NCBI GenBank assembly: GCA_950097015.1
Contig: CATNEN010000029.1
Location: 8,285,501 to 8,349,500, forward strand
Origin: Macrostomum hystrix
Lineage: Eukaryota; Platyhelminthes; Macrostomidae
DNA: 64,000 bases
Direction of reading: 5' to 3'
Shown: positions 53,601-63,540 of the stretch, piece by piece
How the letters are laid out: each line of letters begins with the position of its first letter
Numbering within the stretch: position 1 is the stretch's first letter
The notes under the pieces: model-generated
What the model was told of the DNA's origin: nothing
Databases searched by the model: none
Seen by the model: only the letters and a program-made list of their open reading frames with translations
Made by a program: the position numbers and the translations under genes

Positions 53601-56600
53601 CATTCCCAAGTGCTTCAGTTCATCCAGCTTTAAAATACGACTGGGTTAGAAATTTGGGTGGGTCAGAGACATCAAAAGTTTTTCTTAAAAGTACACTGAC
53701 CTACAAGTGACTTTCCTTGAGTCATTCCCCACAATCGTTGACCCTACAAAAGATTGAGCTGCGTAGCACAGACGCCAGCATCCGTTTCCTGGAGCTGTAC
53801 GCCATCCACTGGATGGAGGCCGGCGAGGCCGTATTCCACATCCGGGCACCGAAGGAGGGCATCTACGCTGCCTGCATCTCCTGCCAGCTGCCAGACGGTC
53901 GCATTGTGCCAGTCTGCGACTACCTCATCGACAGCCAGGCGCCCTGCCCGGATCCTGACTTCCTCTATCCGCGGTTGAAGGAGCCGCTTGGCACTGAGCA
54001 GGCCGCCTGTCGGAGTCTGGACACGGAGCCGCTGGCGCCGCATCAGTTCGGCTACCTGGAGTGCACCACCCGCACCCTGCGCATCAGCTGGCAAATGCGA
54101 CGACCGCTGCTGTACTGCGCTGTGCTGCGCCTGCAGGATCATCGGGGACATCACGACTACACCGACCTGACGCTCATTGAGACGAGCGCGGCCGAGGCGC
54201 GGGCCAGCGTCACCGTCAAGTTTCCCCAGTTAGGATATTATCACCTGGCTATCGGGGCTGGGGCTGACATCGGCTCTGCAGCTGGCGGAGACAGCTCCAG
54301 GTATGGCAATCAACTATACAATCCATCCATCCATTCATCCATCCATCCATCCATCCATCCATCCATCCATCCATCCATCCATCCATTCATCATTCCATCC
54401 ATCCATCCATCCATCCATCCATCCATCCATCCATTCATCATTCCATCCATCCATCAATCCATCAATCCATCAATCTATCAATCCATCATTCCATCCATCA
54501 ATGCATCGGTCCTTTACTCCATTCAGTCCATCACTCTATTAATACATTTTTTTCAATCTATCCATCAATCAATTCATCAATCCATCAATCTCGAAAAATG
54601 CACCAATTATTCCTAAGACTTTCTGTGTCCTTCGCCAGGGAGGTTCGCCACCTGTGCAATTACGTCATCAAGTTCACCGGTGAGCCGAACATCGACGCGA
54701 CACCGTTTCCAAAGACGTCGCCGCTGTGGCAGCGCGGCTTCCGCCTGATGTCTCCAGATAGCAGCCAGCTGGAGGCCAATCGATACGTGCAGATTGTCGT
54801 CAAGGCCGACCGGGTTCGCTTCGGCCAACTCCAGCTGAGGGTCGAGAAGCCGCAGCTGTTCATCTTCTATCTGCAGCGCGACGCTGACAATCCGGCCTAC
54901 TGGAAGTCCACGATCGACGCTGGGCCGCCGGGTGGAGTCTGGACCCTTTCAGCACTCCCTGACCCGGAAGATGTGGCTGGCTCCGTGGCCGGCCAGCTGA
55001 TGCAGTTTCAGGTGAGCCCATGTTCTGCCTTCCTTCCGCCATTTCCGCCTTCCTTCTACCATTTCCGCCTTCCTTCTACCATTTCCGCTTTCCTTCTACC
55101 ATTTCCGCCTTCCTTCTACCATTTCCGCTTTCCTTCTACCATTTCCGGCTTCCTTCTACTATTTCCGCTTTCCTTCTACCATTTCCGCCTTCCTTCTACC
55201 ATTTCTGCCTTCCTTCTACCATTTCCGCCTTCCTTCTACCATTTCCGCCTTCCTTCTACCATTTCCGCCTTCCTTCTACCATTTCCGCCTTCCTTCTATC
55301 ATTTCCGCCTTCCTTCTACCATTTCCGCCTTTCGCTTTCGCTAGTCAAACGCCATTTTCATACTTCATCGCTTTGGGTTCTTGCGTTCTTCCTTTATTTC
55401 GTTCCATCCGTTCTTCGCAACACAGTCAACTGAAACTCAATCTTTTCAGGTCCTGGACTCCAAAGCCGAAGCTGAGGCCCAGAAGCGGCGTCGCGAATGG
55501 CACGAGCTGCTGGAGCAGTGCCGCAGGCAGAACGCGGCCTACGAGGAGCGCCTGCTCAAACTTGAGCAGATGGTGCGCGACCAGGCTCGAACCCTGGACG
55601 AGGTGCTGGCCGAGGAGAGAATTCGCATCCTGCGCGAGGCCCACGGCGGCGACGAAGACGCGCAGGACCTGGACGAGGCCACCCTGGCCGACATGGAGGA
55701 GCAGGTCTGTAGCAAAGCAAATAATTTGCCATATGGGGAGAGGCTGTAGGTTGCAGTCTGGGGTTACAATTTGTTACAATCTGATGATTGGGATTTTTTT
55801 CTAATTTTAAACTTGCTAGTAAATACATTCGTTTTTCCTGCAATAATCCGTCTAAAGTAAATTCTTTTCTATCCCAACTGACCATTCCTACCTGTCCCTA
55901 AGATTAATCGTCCTACCCAAGATGAGCATTTTTTCCTACCCCTAAAAGTACACTCTTTCCCACCCCTAAAAGTACACTCTTTCCTAACCCCAAAAGCACA
56001 TTATTTCCTACCCGCAAAAGTACAAAAGTACATTATTTCCTACTAAATTTCAACACTTTCCCACCCAAATACGTTTGCTTCTTAATAGATAAAGTGAACC
56101 TTCTTTACTACCCTAAATGTACTTTGCGTGAACCGCAGGCGAAGATCCAGCTAGCCAAGGCTGGCAGCTCAACAGATCCGGAGGAGCGCGCCAAGCGCGA
56201 ACAGCTGGCTCGAGACGCCGCAGCCAGGGTGGCAAAGTCGCGCTTTCGCGGCGCCATTCGGCGCGAAGATCTGGACGGCATCCAGGCGGGCCTAGTCAGG
56301 CTGCGAGAGCTCGGCATCGAGGACGAGAAGCTGGCCCAGCTGGCCGACAGGACGTTGCGAATCACTGGCATCAAGAAAGGCATGGGAATCAGTCTTTATT
56401 CTTTGATTATTGAGAGATCTGATAAACCTGCAAAAACAGAATCGCCATTCAGAGTCACGTGACTTGAGATCAAATTAAAAAATTCCTTTGTGACCCTGTG
56501 TCATATAAGAGCTATTCATATATGAATCACATCCTTAATGACCTATATGAACAATATATCCTAAAAGAACCGATTCCTAAATGACCTATTTCCTTTATGA

Positions 56601-57825
56601 CCCATTTCCTCTATGTTCCATTTTCTAAATGACCCATTTCCTATATGACCTATTTCCTTTATGACCAATTTCCTACATGACCCATTTCCCATATGACTCA
56701 CCTACCGTGACCATCCGCCAGACTTGAACTCAGCCACTGAGCAGTCGCTGCGCCAGCGCGTGGCCGGTCCACTGCGCACGGCCCTGGACCGAGCTCGCCA
56801 GTCCGGCCAGCTGAAGGAGTCGCATCCGCTGCTGCGGGAGGCCGCCGCGGCGCTGCTTCGCGTTGAACGAATGGAGCGGCTCTACAAGCGGGTGCTGAAC
56901 CTGGACAGCAAGGCGGTGGCGGAGCTGCGTGCCTACGCGAACCCCAAGCAGGCCGTGGTGGACACTGTCCGAGCCACCCTACTGCTGCTGGGCGAATACG
57001 AGAAGAGGACCAATGTAATTATAACAGGGATGTAATTAAATGGGATAATTGGATGCAGCGTCTCTCCCCAGTCCATGGACTGAACATTCGTACGCGCAAT
57101 AGCTCCAGCATTATAATTATATTCCATTATAATGTTAGTTGCTGAACCTGCGCTCCACAGAGCTGGCAGAAATGCCTGCGCTATCTGAACCCCACTGGCA
57201 AGACTAGCATGCAGCAGCGCATCGCCCAGTTCAACCCAGTCTCGGATCTGCACCCGAGCATCGCTGCCAGGGCCCAGGTAATTCTGGCCCCCTACCGCGA
57301 GGAGGAGGTCATCCAAATCAGCGCCGCTGCTGCCGCTTTCTTCTCCTGGGTGAGGGATGGAATGGGCTACTTCAACTCTTGATACTTTTACTGTACTGCT
57401 TGCAGTATAAGTAAAAAATATTTCGAAAAATATTAGAAAGCGAGTCACTTTAATTCAAAATACAGAAAACTATTCGTAACAGAATTGTCAGCCACATTTC
57501 GACTACACTACTTTAAGTAGAAATATAAGTAAAACTAATTATAAGTTTTAATGGCAGTGGCATACGAACTGCACTACTCGAAGTAGAAATATAAGATAAA
57601 CAAATTCTAAATTTAAATGGTAGTGCCATACAACCATTCGAATTCGAATTGAATTGGCATTCGAATTGGCAGAGTCTCGGCACGGTGGCCGAAGCGGAAG
57701 AGAGCAGCAACCCGCGCGACTTCCAGCCGGCTAATGTCGAGCGACAGAGGCGCCTGCTGGGCGTATCCAAAGAGGAGCACAGCCGGCTGCTCTGGGAGGG
57801 CAGCGGGGGCGGCGGTGTGAAATGA
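50694..57825 (+). CDS. Hillarin/KY-like transglutaminase-fold protein with dynein-stalk-like C-terminus
   Basis: Twelve exons keep phase throughout: 50694-50815, 51338-51653, 51737-51943, 52237-52368, 52461-53270, 53753-54300, 54639-55011, 55450-55704, 56139-56379, 56722-57014, 57161-57349 and 57673-57825. Together they encode 1,212 residues. The start MGCNSSRPE fits N-myristoylation. Residues about 147-260 match the KY/hillarin transglutaminase-like core ([39 protein letters not shown]), but the catalytic Cys and His are not at their places. Residues about 270-836 hold the beta-sandwich repeats of that family ([19 protein letters not shown]). Residues 837-1212 are a coiled coil, then a segment patterned like the dynein stalk tip ([28 protein letters not shown]). 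The exon-9 donor appears to be GC. A cytoskeletal scaffold role is inferred. Confidence 0.88.
50930..51165. repeat. 25-bp minisatellite, KY-like intron 1
   Basis: About nine copies of gacgattggtttagcgtcga followed by acagt or acggt. Confidence 0.92.
53296..53515 (-). mobile_element. SINE family 1 fragment, KY-like intron 5
   Basis: Reverse-strand copy with the acacctgtgtgag, ggccaacctc and gattccgcggcgaag blocks, truncated within its tRNA-like head at gcgagaggca. The body around the cctgacgatgag block is partly deleted. Confidence 0.72.
53516..53690 (+). mobile_element. SINE family 2, KY-like intron 5
   Basis: A tRNA-like head without its first bases (gcctagtagttagagttcgg, gggggttcgaatctcagctc), then cagttcatccagctttaaaa and a ggtgggtcag tail. 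It abuts the truncated head of the reversed family-1 SINE, giving a head-to-head arrangement. Confidence 0.68.
54305..54600. repeat. (CATC)n microsatellite, KY-like intron 6
   Basis: Tetranucleotide ccat repeats, interrupted by cattcatc and caatc variants, fill the intron up to the exon-7 acceptor at 54,638. Confidence 0.95.
55020..55340. repeat. 20-bp minisatellite, KY-like intron 7
   Basis: About 16 copies of tccttctaccatttccgcct. It is pyrimidine-rich on the coding strand, and it starts just after the exon-7 donor GTGAGC. Confidence 0.95.
55705..56138. repeat. KY-like intron 8, degenerate short repeats
   Basis: About 55,920-56,050 is a loose repeat of tttcctacccctaaaagtac. A comparable degenerate array (tatgacctatttcct) fills about 56,560-56,700 of intron 9. 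Both look like old or incipient minisatellites. Confidence 0.75.
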
Positions 57826-58531
57826 TGTGTCCAAACTTCAAGCTGATGTAGTTTTTGAATAGTTAAACACTTCAGATTTGAATGCCCGTCTGCAATTCTT
57901 AATAACTGCTTCAATAGCTTTAATAACTTAATCGATTGCAAATATTTTTTCGTTTTGAAATGGCCACCTGTAATGTAAGCCAGTAGAACAGTAATATATA
58001 CAATACACAAAGTCGTACTATAACAAAAATAAAGTATTTAGTTTTTTCCTGTATTTGTTTCTTTTGCATTCTGTTGCACTGCAATACAGATGGCTGTTTT
58101 GTTTGCTGGGGTTATTTGGGGATAGTAGGAAGCGAATGGGACAAGAGTTGGCGAGCGGACTTTTATAACTATAAATTGCATATGCATGACATCTCTGTGT
58201 AACGAACGACCTCAAAAAGTTTTACAAGTACAGAAAGTCTTGTCAGAAAGTCAGAAAATCTGACGCCTATCTGACTGCGTGTTCCCTGGGTGAGGCGCGA
58301 GGGCCCGGCCAGCACCAGCAGTTGCAGACTAAACTAAAAAATAGTTTGTCAAACAAAATGCAAAGCAAAGCAACTGTTGAAAAGGCACTAAAATAAAATG
58401 ACGAGGCACAGAAAAAATGAAACTATTAATTTCTTCGAATGCTGTCTTTTTCGTCAAGCGCCCTGCTTTGAGCTGCTGAACGCGAATCCTGTTCGTTAAA
58501 AGCAAAAAAATATTAGCGCAAAAGGGGAGGA
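57826..58531. other. 3' flanks of two converging genes
   Basis: AATAAA at 58,028 lies 203 bp past the KY-like stop and is a plausible polyadenylation signal for it. The rest should contain the 3' UTR of the minus-strand orphan gene. Nothing else was seen. Confidence 0.5.
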
Positions 58532-60379
58532 TCACTTGGCCGACTTCTTTATATCCAACTCGTCGATCGTCCAGAGATCGATGAAGTTCTTCCTGATCTT
58601 CTTCTTCACCTTGGTTGCGTCCTTCTGCTTCTTTACCATGAACTCCTTGGCGTCCTTAAAAAAGCTCGGCGGATAGGCCCGCCAGCCTCGAGCGGCTCCG
58701 TGGCTGCCGCCCTCGTCATCGGAGGTGAGCCGCTGGTCCACCCGTTCGGCTGGAATGGTCTGCTGCTCCTGGTTCATAGTCTGCATGCTCAGCCGGAGCC
58801 TGGACTCAAGGTATTCGTTCTTCCACTTGCAGTACTCTAGTGTGGTGACACCAGCCTTGTCGTCCAGATCAATGCGGTACTTCATAATGTGCTGGATGGC
58901 TTTGGCGAAACGGCCTCGCTCCCACAGCCGGGGCAGTTTGTTCTTGAACAGTTCAACCCCAGCCGCTTGCTGCTTGTCGTATTTGCTGCCAGACGTCTGC
59001 AGGAAAGGCGGGAAGCTTTTGTCGGCCACTGTCGAGGTCATCAGCAGGGCGGGTATGTTTCGCAGCATGTGCTGCAGATCGTTAGGCTGGATGAACGGAC
59101 CGTCAATGAGGTGCGACATGTAGTAGGAGATGTTGACCGCTGGCTCCTTTGAGAAGATGTAGAGCAAACCGGTGTCAGTCAGGATGTCCATGATGAGGTG
59201 GATGATGCTGTGCTTCAAAGATTCCACATTTCTTTCAGCGGCAATCACTAAAAAGTAGTGCAGCAGTGCGATGATGTTATCGTAGTCGTAAGTTGACGTC
59301 TTGTGGCCGTTCTGTTCAACATAGTCCGACGAGTTGATCTCATTTGAGTTCACAATGGGCGACAGATTCAAGAAGCGCTCCTCCAGGCTGCTGAGAATGA
59401 CCATGCGGAACTCTGGATTCAATGACTTGGATGTCTGGGACACGAAGAAGCGCTCCAGCTGGAAGATACGTACAAATGGAATTACCTGCGGCATGACCCG
59501 CAGCGGGTCCTTGTGCAGGAACAGCTTGCACAGAATTCGGCGCGGATAGGACCGGTAAACAATCACCGCCCTCTCGTCCTGTTCAGGCGAGGCCCAAGGC
59601 GCGTTGTAATAGCGACAGTTGATAGGCTGGTAAAATACCTTGTCGCCTAGGTAGAAATTTGTATGAGCGGCCTTGTTTAGCATCTTCACCAGCATTGAAA
59701 TCTTTGTGTACGGTCGCTCGTCGAGCAAGGACCAGGCGTACTCAAACCAGTCGCTGAACTTCTTTGAGAAATTGTAATTGCGCCTGAAATAAGTTATGCT
59801 GAACTGACTGCGCGGAGCCCACGACCCGAAGCGGAACAGAGACGGTATGGCGAAGTAGACCTCTCTGCGCATCATGAGGGCGGGAATGTTGAAAGTGATC
59901 AGGTCACCGAAAGTGTGATCGTGTACATAGGTGGCGTACTGTGGAATGGACACCTCGCTCATTGATTCGTAGCTGGCCGGATTGTCAATCTTTCCAACTC
60001 GGATCGGAGCCAGGACGCGCACAATGGTCTCGCATTTGAAATAGAGAGCCACTGAGAATATATTGAGAAATAGGTAGGCCTTCTCGTTGAACATGGGTCT
60101 ATCCATAGGATTTTTCGGATTGTACAGTGACGGCTTATCCAGAATTTGGAAGTACATGTACTTGAAAAATATGTTCATCCGCTCTCGGGTTTTCAGAATG
60201 TTAACTAGCGGCGTGGCGTCCCCAGACCGGACCCGGTTGATGATCCAAAGCGTGTTCGGATGCAGCGCCGGGAAGTATGGCCGAATAGCCGTGTAGGCGA
60301 ACTCACCTGCCGACGCGCCCACGCCATCGATCTGCACACGGTAGACCTTCGGCACCTGAGGCTTGTGTATGGTATGCAT
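58532..60379 (-). CDS. Intronless 615-residue orphan protein
   Basis: A single uninterrupted frame runs from ATG at 60,379 (MHTIHKPQVPKVYRVQIDGV) to TGA at 58,532. Composition is protein-like: aromatic-rich (Tyr, Phe, Trp) in the first two thirds, with no obvious signal peptide or clear membrane segment. A lysine-rich C-terminus (VKKKIRKNFIDLWTIDEL) follows an acidic break (SDDEGG). GC-rich third positions like the other genes argue that it is real and used. I do not recognise a domain. With twelve-exon and five-exon genes close by, the lack of introns suggests a retrocopy or a lineage-specific gene. No flanking direct repeats or poly-A trace of retroposition were noticed. Function is unknown. 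Confidence 0.82.
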   Translation of the reverse strand: MHTIHKPQVPKVYRVQIDGVGASAGEFAYTAIRPYFPALHPNTLWIINRVRSGDATPLVNILKTRERMNIFFKYMYFQILDKPSLYNPKNPMDRPMFNEKAYLFLNIFSVALYFKCETIVRVLAPIRVGKIDNPASYESMSEVSIPQYATYVHDHTFGDLITFNIPALMMRREVYFAIPSLFRFGSWAPRSQFSITYFRRNYNFSKKFSDWFEYAWSLLDERPYTKISMLVKMLNKAAHTNFYLGDKVFYQPINCRYYNAPWASPEQDERAVIVYRSYPRRILCKLFLHKDPLRVMPQVIPFVRIFQLERFFVSQTSKSLNPEFRMVILSSLEERFLNLSPIVNSNEINSSDYVEQNGHKTSTYDYDNIIALLHYFLVIAAERNVESLKHSIIHLIMDILTDTGLLYIFSKEPAVNISYYMSHLIDGPFIQPNDLQHMLRNIPALLMTSTVADKSFPPFLQTSGSKYDKQQAAGVELFKNKLPRLWERGRFAKAIQHIMKYRIDLDDKAGVTTLEYCKWKNEYLESRLRLSMQTMNQEQQTIPAERVDQRLTSDDEGGSHGAARGWRAYPPSFFKDAKEFMVKKQKDATKVKKKIRKNFIDLWTIDELDIKKSAK

Positions 60380-61141
60380 GGCGACTATCTAGTTAGTCAG
60401 AAAACTTTAACGGCCACCTCCGCTGGCCTTGGCTCGGTGTGCTGTTGGACAAGTCGAATTTTAGCTTCTTAATTACTAATTTCAGCCTGATTTCCGATTA
60501 AAGTGTATCCAAATGCAGACTAGCAAAACTGAAGTCCTGAATAATCGGTGCAAAGCCCAACTGCTTCTTAATTACTTCTCTTTTAGAAGATGGCTTGCCT
60601 GAACTTAATTAGCGCAGACTTGGCCCATAGACTAACATGGTTGAGTTGGGCCGATTCGGTATGCAAAGCCCGGCCCCCACTCCCGCGAGACCCCCTGCGT
60701 ATGCTAATTCTTTTGAGGATTGGGCTTATCACGGAGACAGAAAAGAGTTAATCAAATTAGCTTCAGCTACTCCGGCTGCATTGATAGCTCCGGTCTAAGC
60801 CAATGTCGCGAACCAATGTCCGTCGCAACGCAGTTGTCCCAACTTTTTTCTACTGACAAAATCGCAGACCAATTTAGGACTTTGGCTATAAGAGCTAAAA
60901 AAATAAATTAGCATTCCGTGGACCGGGAACTGTGGGTTGGTTGCCAACGGAATAATTGAAAAAATGTAAAACAGCCGGATTCTTGTTTTCTTAAATTTGA
61001 GACGCACTTTTCAATCGACAGCGGGTATTCGGTAGTTTATTTTAGTTTCTATGACTAAAAATACCAAGCACATTGAAGACATGCGAGTTCCACTTGTGAA
61101 ACTTTCTTCAATTGATATGCTAAAAGCAAATAAATACAAGA
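60380..61141. other. Intergenic, upstream of the orphan gene
   Basis: No gene recognised. It contains the presumptive promoter of the 615-residue gene on the minus strand. Confidence 0.4.
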
Positions 61142-61263
61142 CTACGAGCTGACTTTGGGACCATAGACAATACGGGGAGTGAAAGCGCCGCGTGGGATAT
61201 TGAAGATATTGAAATCAAACTCAGCTGGAAGAATGCGATCCCAAATAGCAAGATGGTCCATAT
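61142..61263 (-). CDS. Probable terminal exon of an unidentified gene
   Basis: After an acceptor TTTGTTTCTTAG at 61,264, a 40-codon frame runs to a stop. It encodes MDHLAIWDRILPAEFDF then NIFNIPRGAFTPRIVYGPKVSS. The residue mix and codon use look coding. Entry is in phase 1. It may be the last exon of the gene whose exon lies at 61,648-62,250, but I could not join the two in phase directly, so an intermediate exon or a separate gene is possible. No family recognised. Confidence 0.42.
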
Positions 61264-61284
61264 CTAAGAAACAAACTAAACTGG

Positions 61285-61440
61285 TCAGATTTGAGGCTAT
61301 GAGAAACTGCAGATTTGAGGCTATGGGAAACTGCAGATTGACGCTATGGGAAACTGCAGATTTGACGCTATGGGAAACTGCAGATTTGACGCTATGGGAA
61401 ACTACAGATTTGAGGCTATGGGAGACTTCACATTTGAGGG
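61285..61440. repeat. Short 24-bp minisatellite
   Basis: About six imperfect copies of ctatgggaaactgcagattt plus gacg or gagg, in the intron upstream (minus strand) of the probable terminal exon. Confidence 0.88.
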
Positions 61441-61647
61441 TACCAGAGTTCAGATTGGAGGATATAAGATACTTTACATTTGAGGATAGTAACTGCATTT
61501 ATCATTAGACTTTTTAGAACATTATAGGATATAAAATATTATTGGACAGAAAAATATAACCTAAGGATTGTCTTTTTAACAAAAGAATTCCGCTGCAGCG
61601 AGAAGCCAATGATGTGCTCGAAGGAGTGTTGTAGCCGAAGGCTCGCT

Positions 61648-62073
61648 TCAGTATCCCGGCCGCTTCACCACCGCCAGATGCGTCAACTGGCGCTGCCGGC
61701 TTCGCCCGGCCTCCAGCCAGCCGGTCAGGCTGTAGCCGCGGTGAAAATCGGCGTCGGTAACGCTGGAAGTCAGGCGCAGTACAAAACTGCTGCTTCTAGT
61801 AGAGGGAAACTGTTGCTGCTGCTGCTGCTGAACCTTGGTCTTCTGTTTTAGCCGGCCGGCGATCGCCACGCAGCCGCCGTCGCCAGACTGCGAGACGGTG
61901 GCCCAGGCGGCGCGCCGTTTCAGACCGCCAGAGAATTCAGTCACTCGGCACAGGCGCCGGGTGAACCAGGGAAACCGAAGCAGCCAATAGGCGTTGAGGG
62001 CGCAGCCCGCACCGATGCCCTCCTCCGCGTGGAGCAGCACCTTCACCGGCTGCTGCTGGCGACGGCCGCCGAA

Positions 62074-62114
<41 letters not shown>

Positions 62115-62250
62115 TGCTGCTGCTCTCATCGGCTACTCCTGCAGCCTCAAGGAGCTTGGCGCAGCGTCTGCCGACTTGTTCGTAGTAGAACAGCTGCACC
62201 ATCTGGGTGCGCGCGAGGGTTGTGTCAGGCGAGCCGCTACTCTTCAAATC
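61648..62250 (-). CDS. Exon of an unrecognised protein with poly-Gly and poly-Gln
   Basis: A roughly 200-codon GC-rich frame. After LARTQMVQLFYYEQVGRRCA and KLLEAAGVADESSSS comes a run of 13 Gly (a GCC/GGC triplet repeat near 62,083-62,118). Then VKVLLHAEEGIGAGCALN, WLLRFPWFTRRLC and seven Gln (CTG/CAG repeat near 61,812-61,832). Then SSFVLRLTSSVTDADFHRGY and SLTGWLEAG, ending VVKRPGY-stop. No ATG precedes the conserved-looking part. AG dinucleotides at 62,233-62,247 could be acceptors, so earlier exons probably lie beyond the array to the right. Pattern and codon bias argue for a real exon. No domain recognised. Confidence 0.5.
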
Positions 62251-62334
62251 AATTTCTTATTTTAATCCTTGTTTGAGCACATTGCGAACTGCTCAACATC
62301 CCAAAAAATTCTTCTGCAATATAGATCCATCCAA

Positions 62335-62992
62335 CAATGCTCCAATCAATTCCACAATAATCCAACCCATTCCACAATAATCCAATTCATTCCACAATAA
62401 TCCAATTCATTCCACAATAATCCAATCCATTCCACAATAATCCAATTCATTCCACAATAATCCAATCCATTCCACAATAGTCCAATCCATTCCACAATAG
62501 TCCAAACCATCTCACAATAGTCCAATCCATTCCACAATAATCCAACCCATTCCACAATAATCCAACCCATTCCACAATAATCCAACCCATTCCACAATAA
62601 GCCAATCAATTACACAACAATCCTATTTATCCTAAAATTATCCAATCATTTCCACAATAATCCAATCGATTCCACAATAATCCAATCAATTCCACAATAA
62701 TCCAATCCATTCCACAATAATCCAACCCATTCCACAATAATCCAACCCATTCCACAACAATTCAATCCATTCCACAACAATTCAATCCATTCCACAACAA
62801 TTCAATCCATTCCACAACAATTCAATCCATTCCACAACAATTCAATCCATTCCACAACAATTCAATCCATTCCACAATAATCCAATCCATTCCACAATAA
62901 TCCAACCCATTCCACAATAAGCCAATCAATTACACAATAATCCAATCCATCTCACAACAATCCAATAAAACACGAATCAAATTATTGTGTAG
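62335..62992. repeat. 20-bp minisatellite
   Basis: Units of tccaatccattccacaataa, with tccaacccat and ttcaatccattccacaacaa variants in separate blocks. It is probably intronic to the gene with the poly-Gly exon. Confidence 0.95.
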
Positions 62993-63540
62993 GTTTAGCC
63001 GCACTAGAATATGATATACTTTAAAATGCTCACCTCAAGGAGGCCTCAAGGATGAATGAAAAGAGAACAGACAGTTTAAGAAATCAGCTGCTTACCTTTT
63101 TCTTTACTCTTTAGAAAGTTTTCACAAAAAAAATTCTTTTTTTTGATTGATGAGTGTGGTATAGCTGTATAGTTGACAGGTGACAGCTGTCAGTTGAGTG
63201 ACGCAAAATATAAATAAGATAGCGATACTTCTGGCCCTTCAATTTTTCCACTCTCTCTTCAACCTCTCACCCTTTCTCATCATCATATTGCAACCCTTTT
63301 TATTCACAAGTCGGAGCATTTTCCGAGCCGACCAATAAGCAGTTGCTATCCGGTTCTCTCATCCCATTCATCAAGTGCACTCTCAAAATGAGTGGCAAAG
63401 TGAAAGCGATAGAATTGAGCACCCAATGAGCAATGAGCTTAATCATTGGGTATAATTATCTGACACATCTGTTTATGAAAACTTACAGATAAAAAATCCA
63501 ATAAAAACTCAACAAGCAAGCACCAACAACACAATCCCTC
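62993..63540. other. Promoter-like stretch, no definite gene
   Basis: Around 63,175-63,215 there is an E-box palindrome tgacagctgtca, then aaaatataaataag, a TATA-box candidate for plus-strand transcription. A short frame opening MSGKVKAIELSTQ begins at 63,388 but stops after 13 codons. On the minus strand, ccttgag/GTGAGC near 63,030-63,040 is a donor-like site that might belong to an upstream exon of the poly-Gly gene. Confidence 0.3.

Noticed and set aside
63388-63429. Small gene starting MSGKVKAIE
   Set aside because: It stops after 13 codons with no in-phase donor. The TATA-like motif upstream is noted but does not make a gene.
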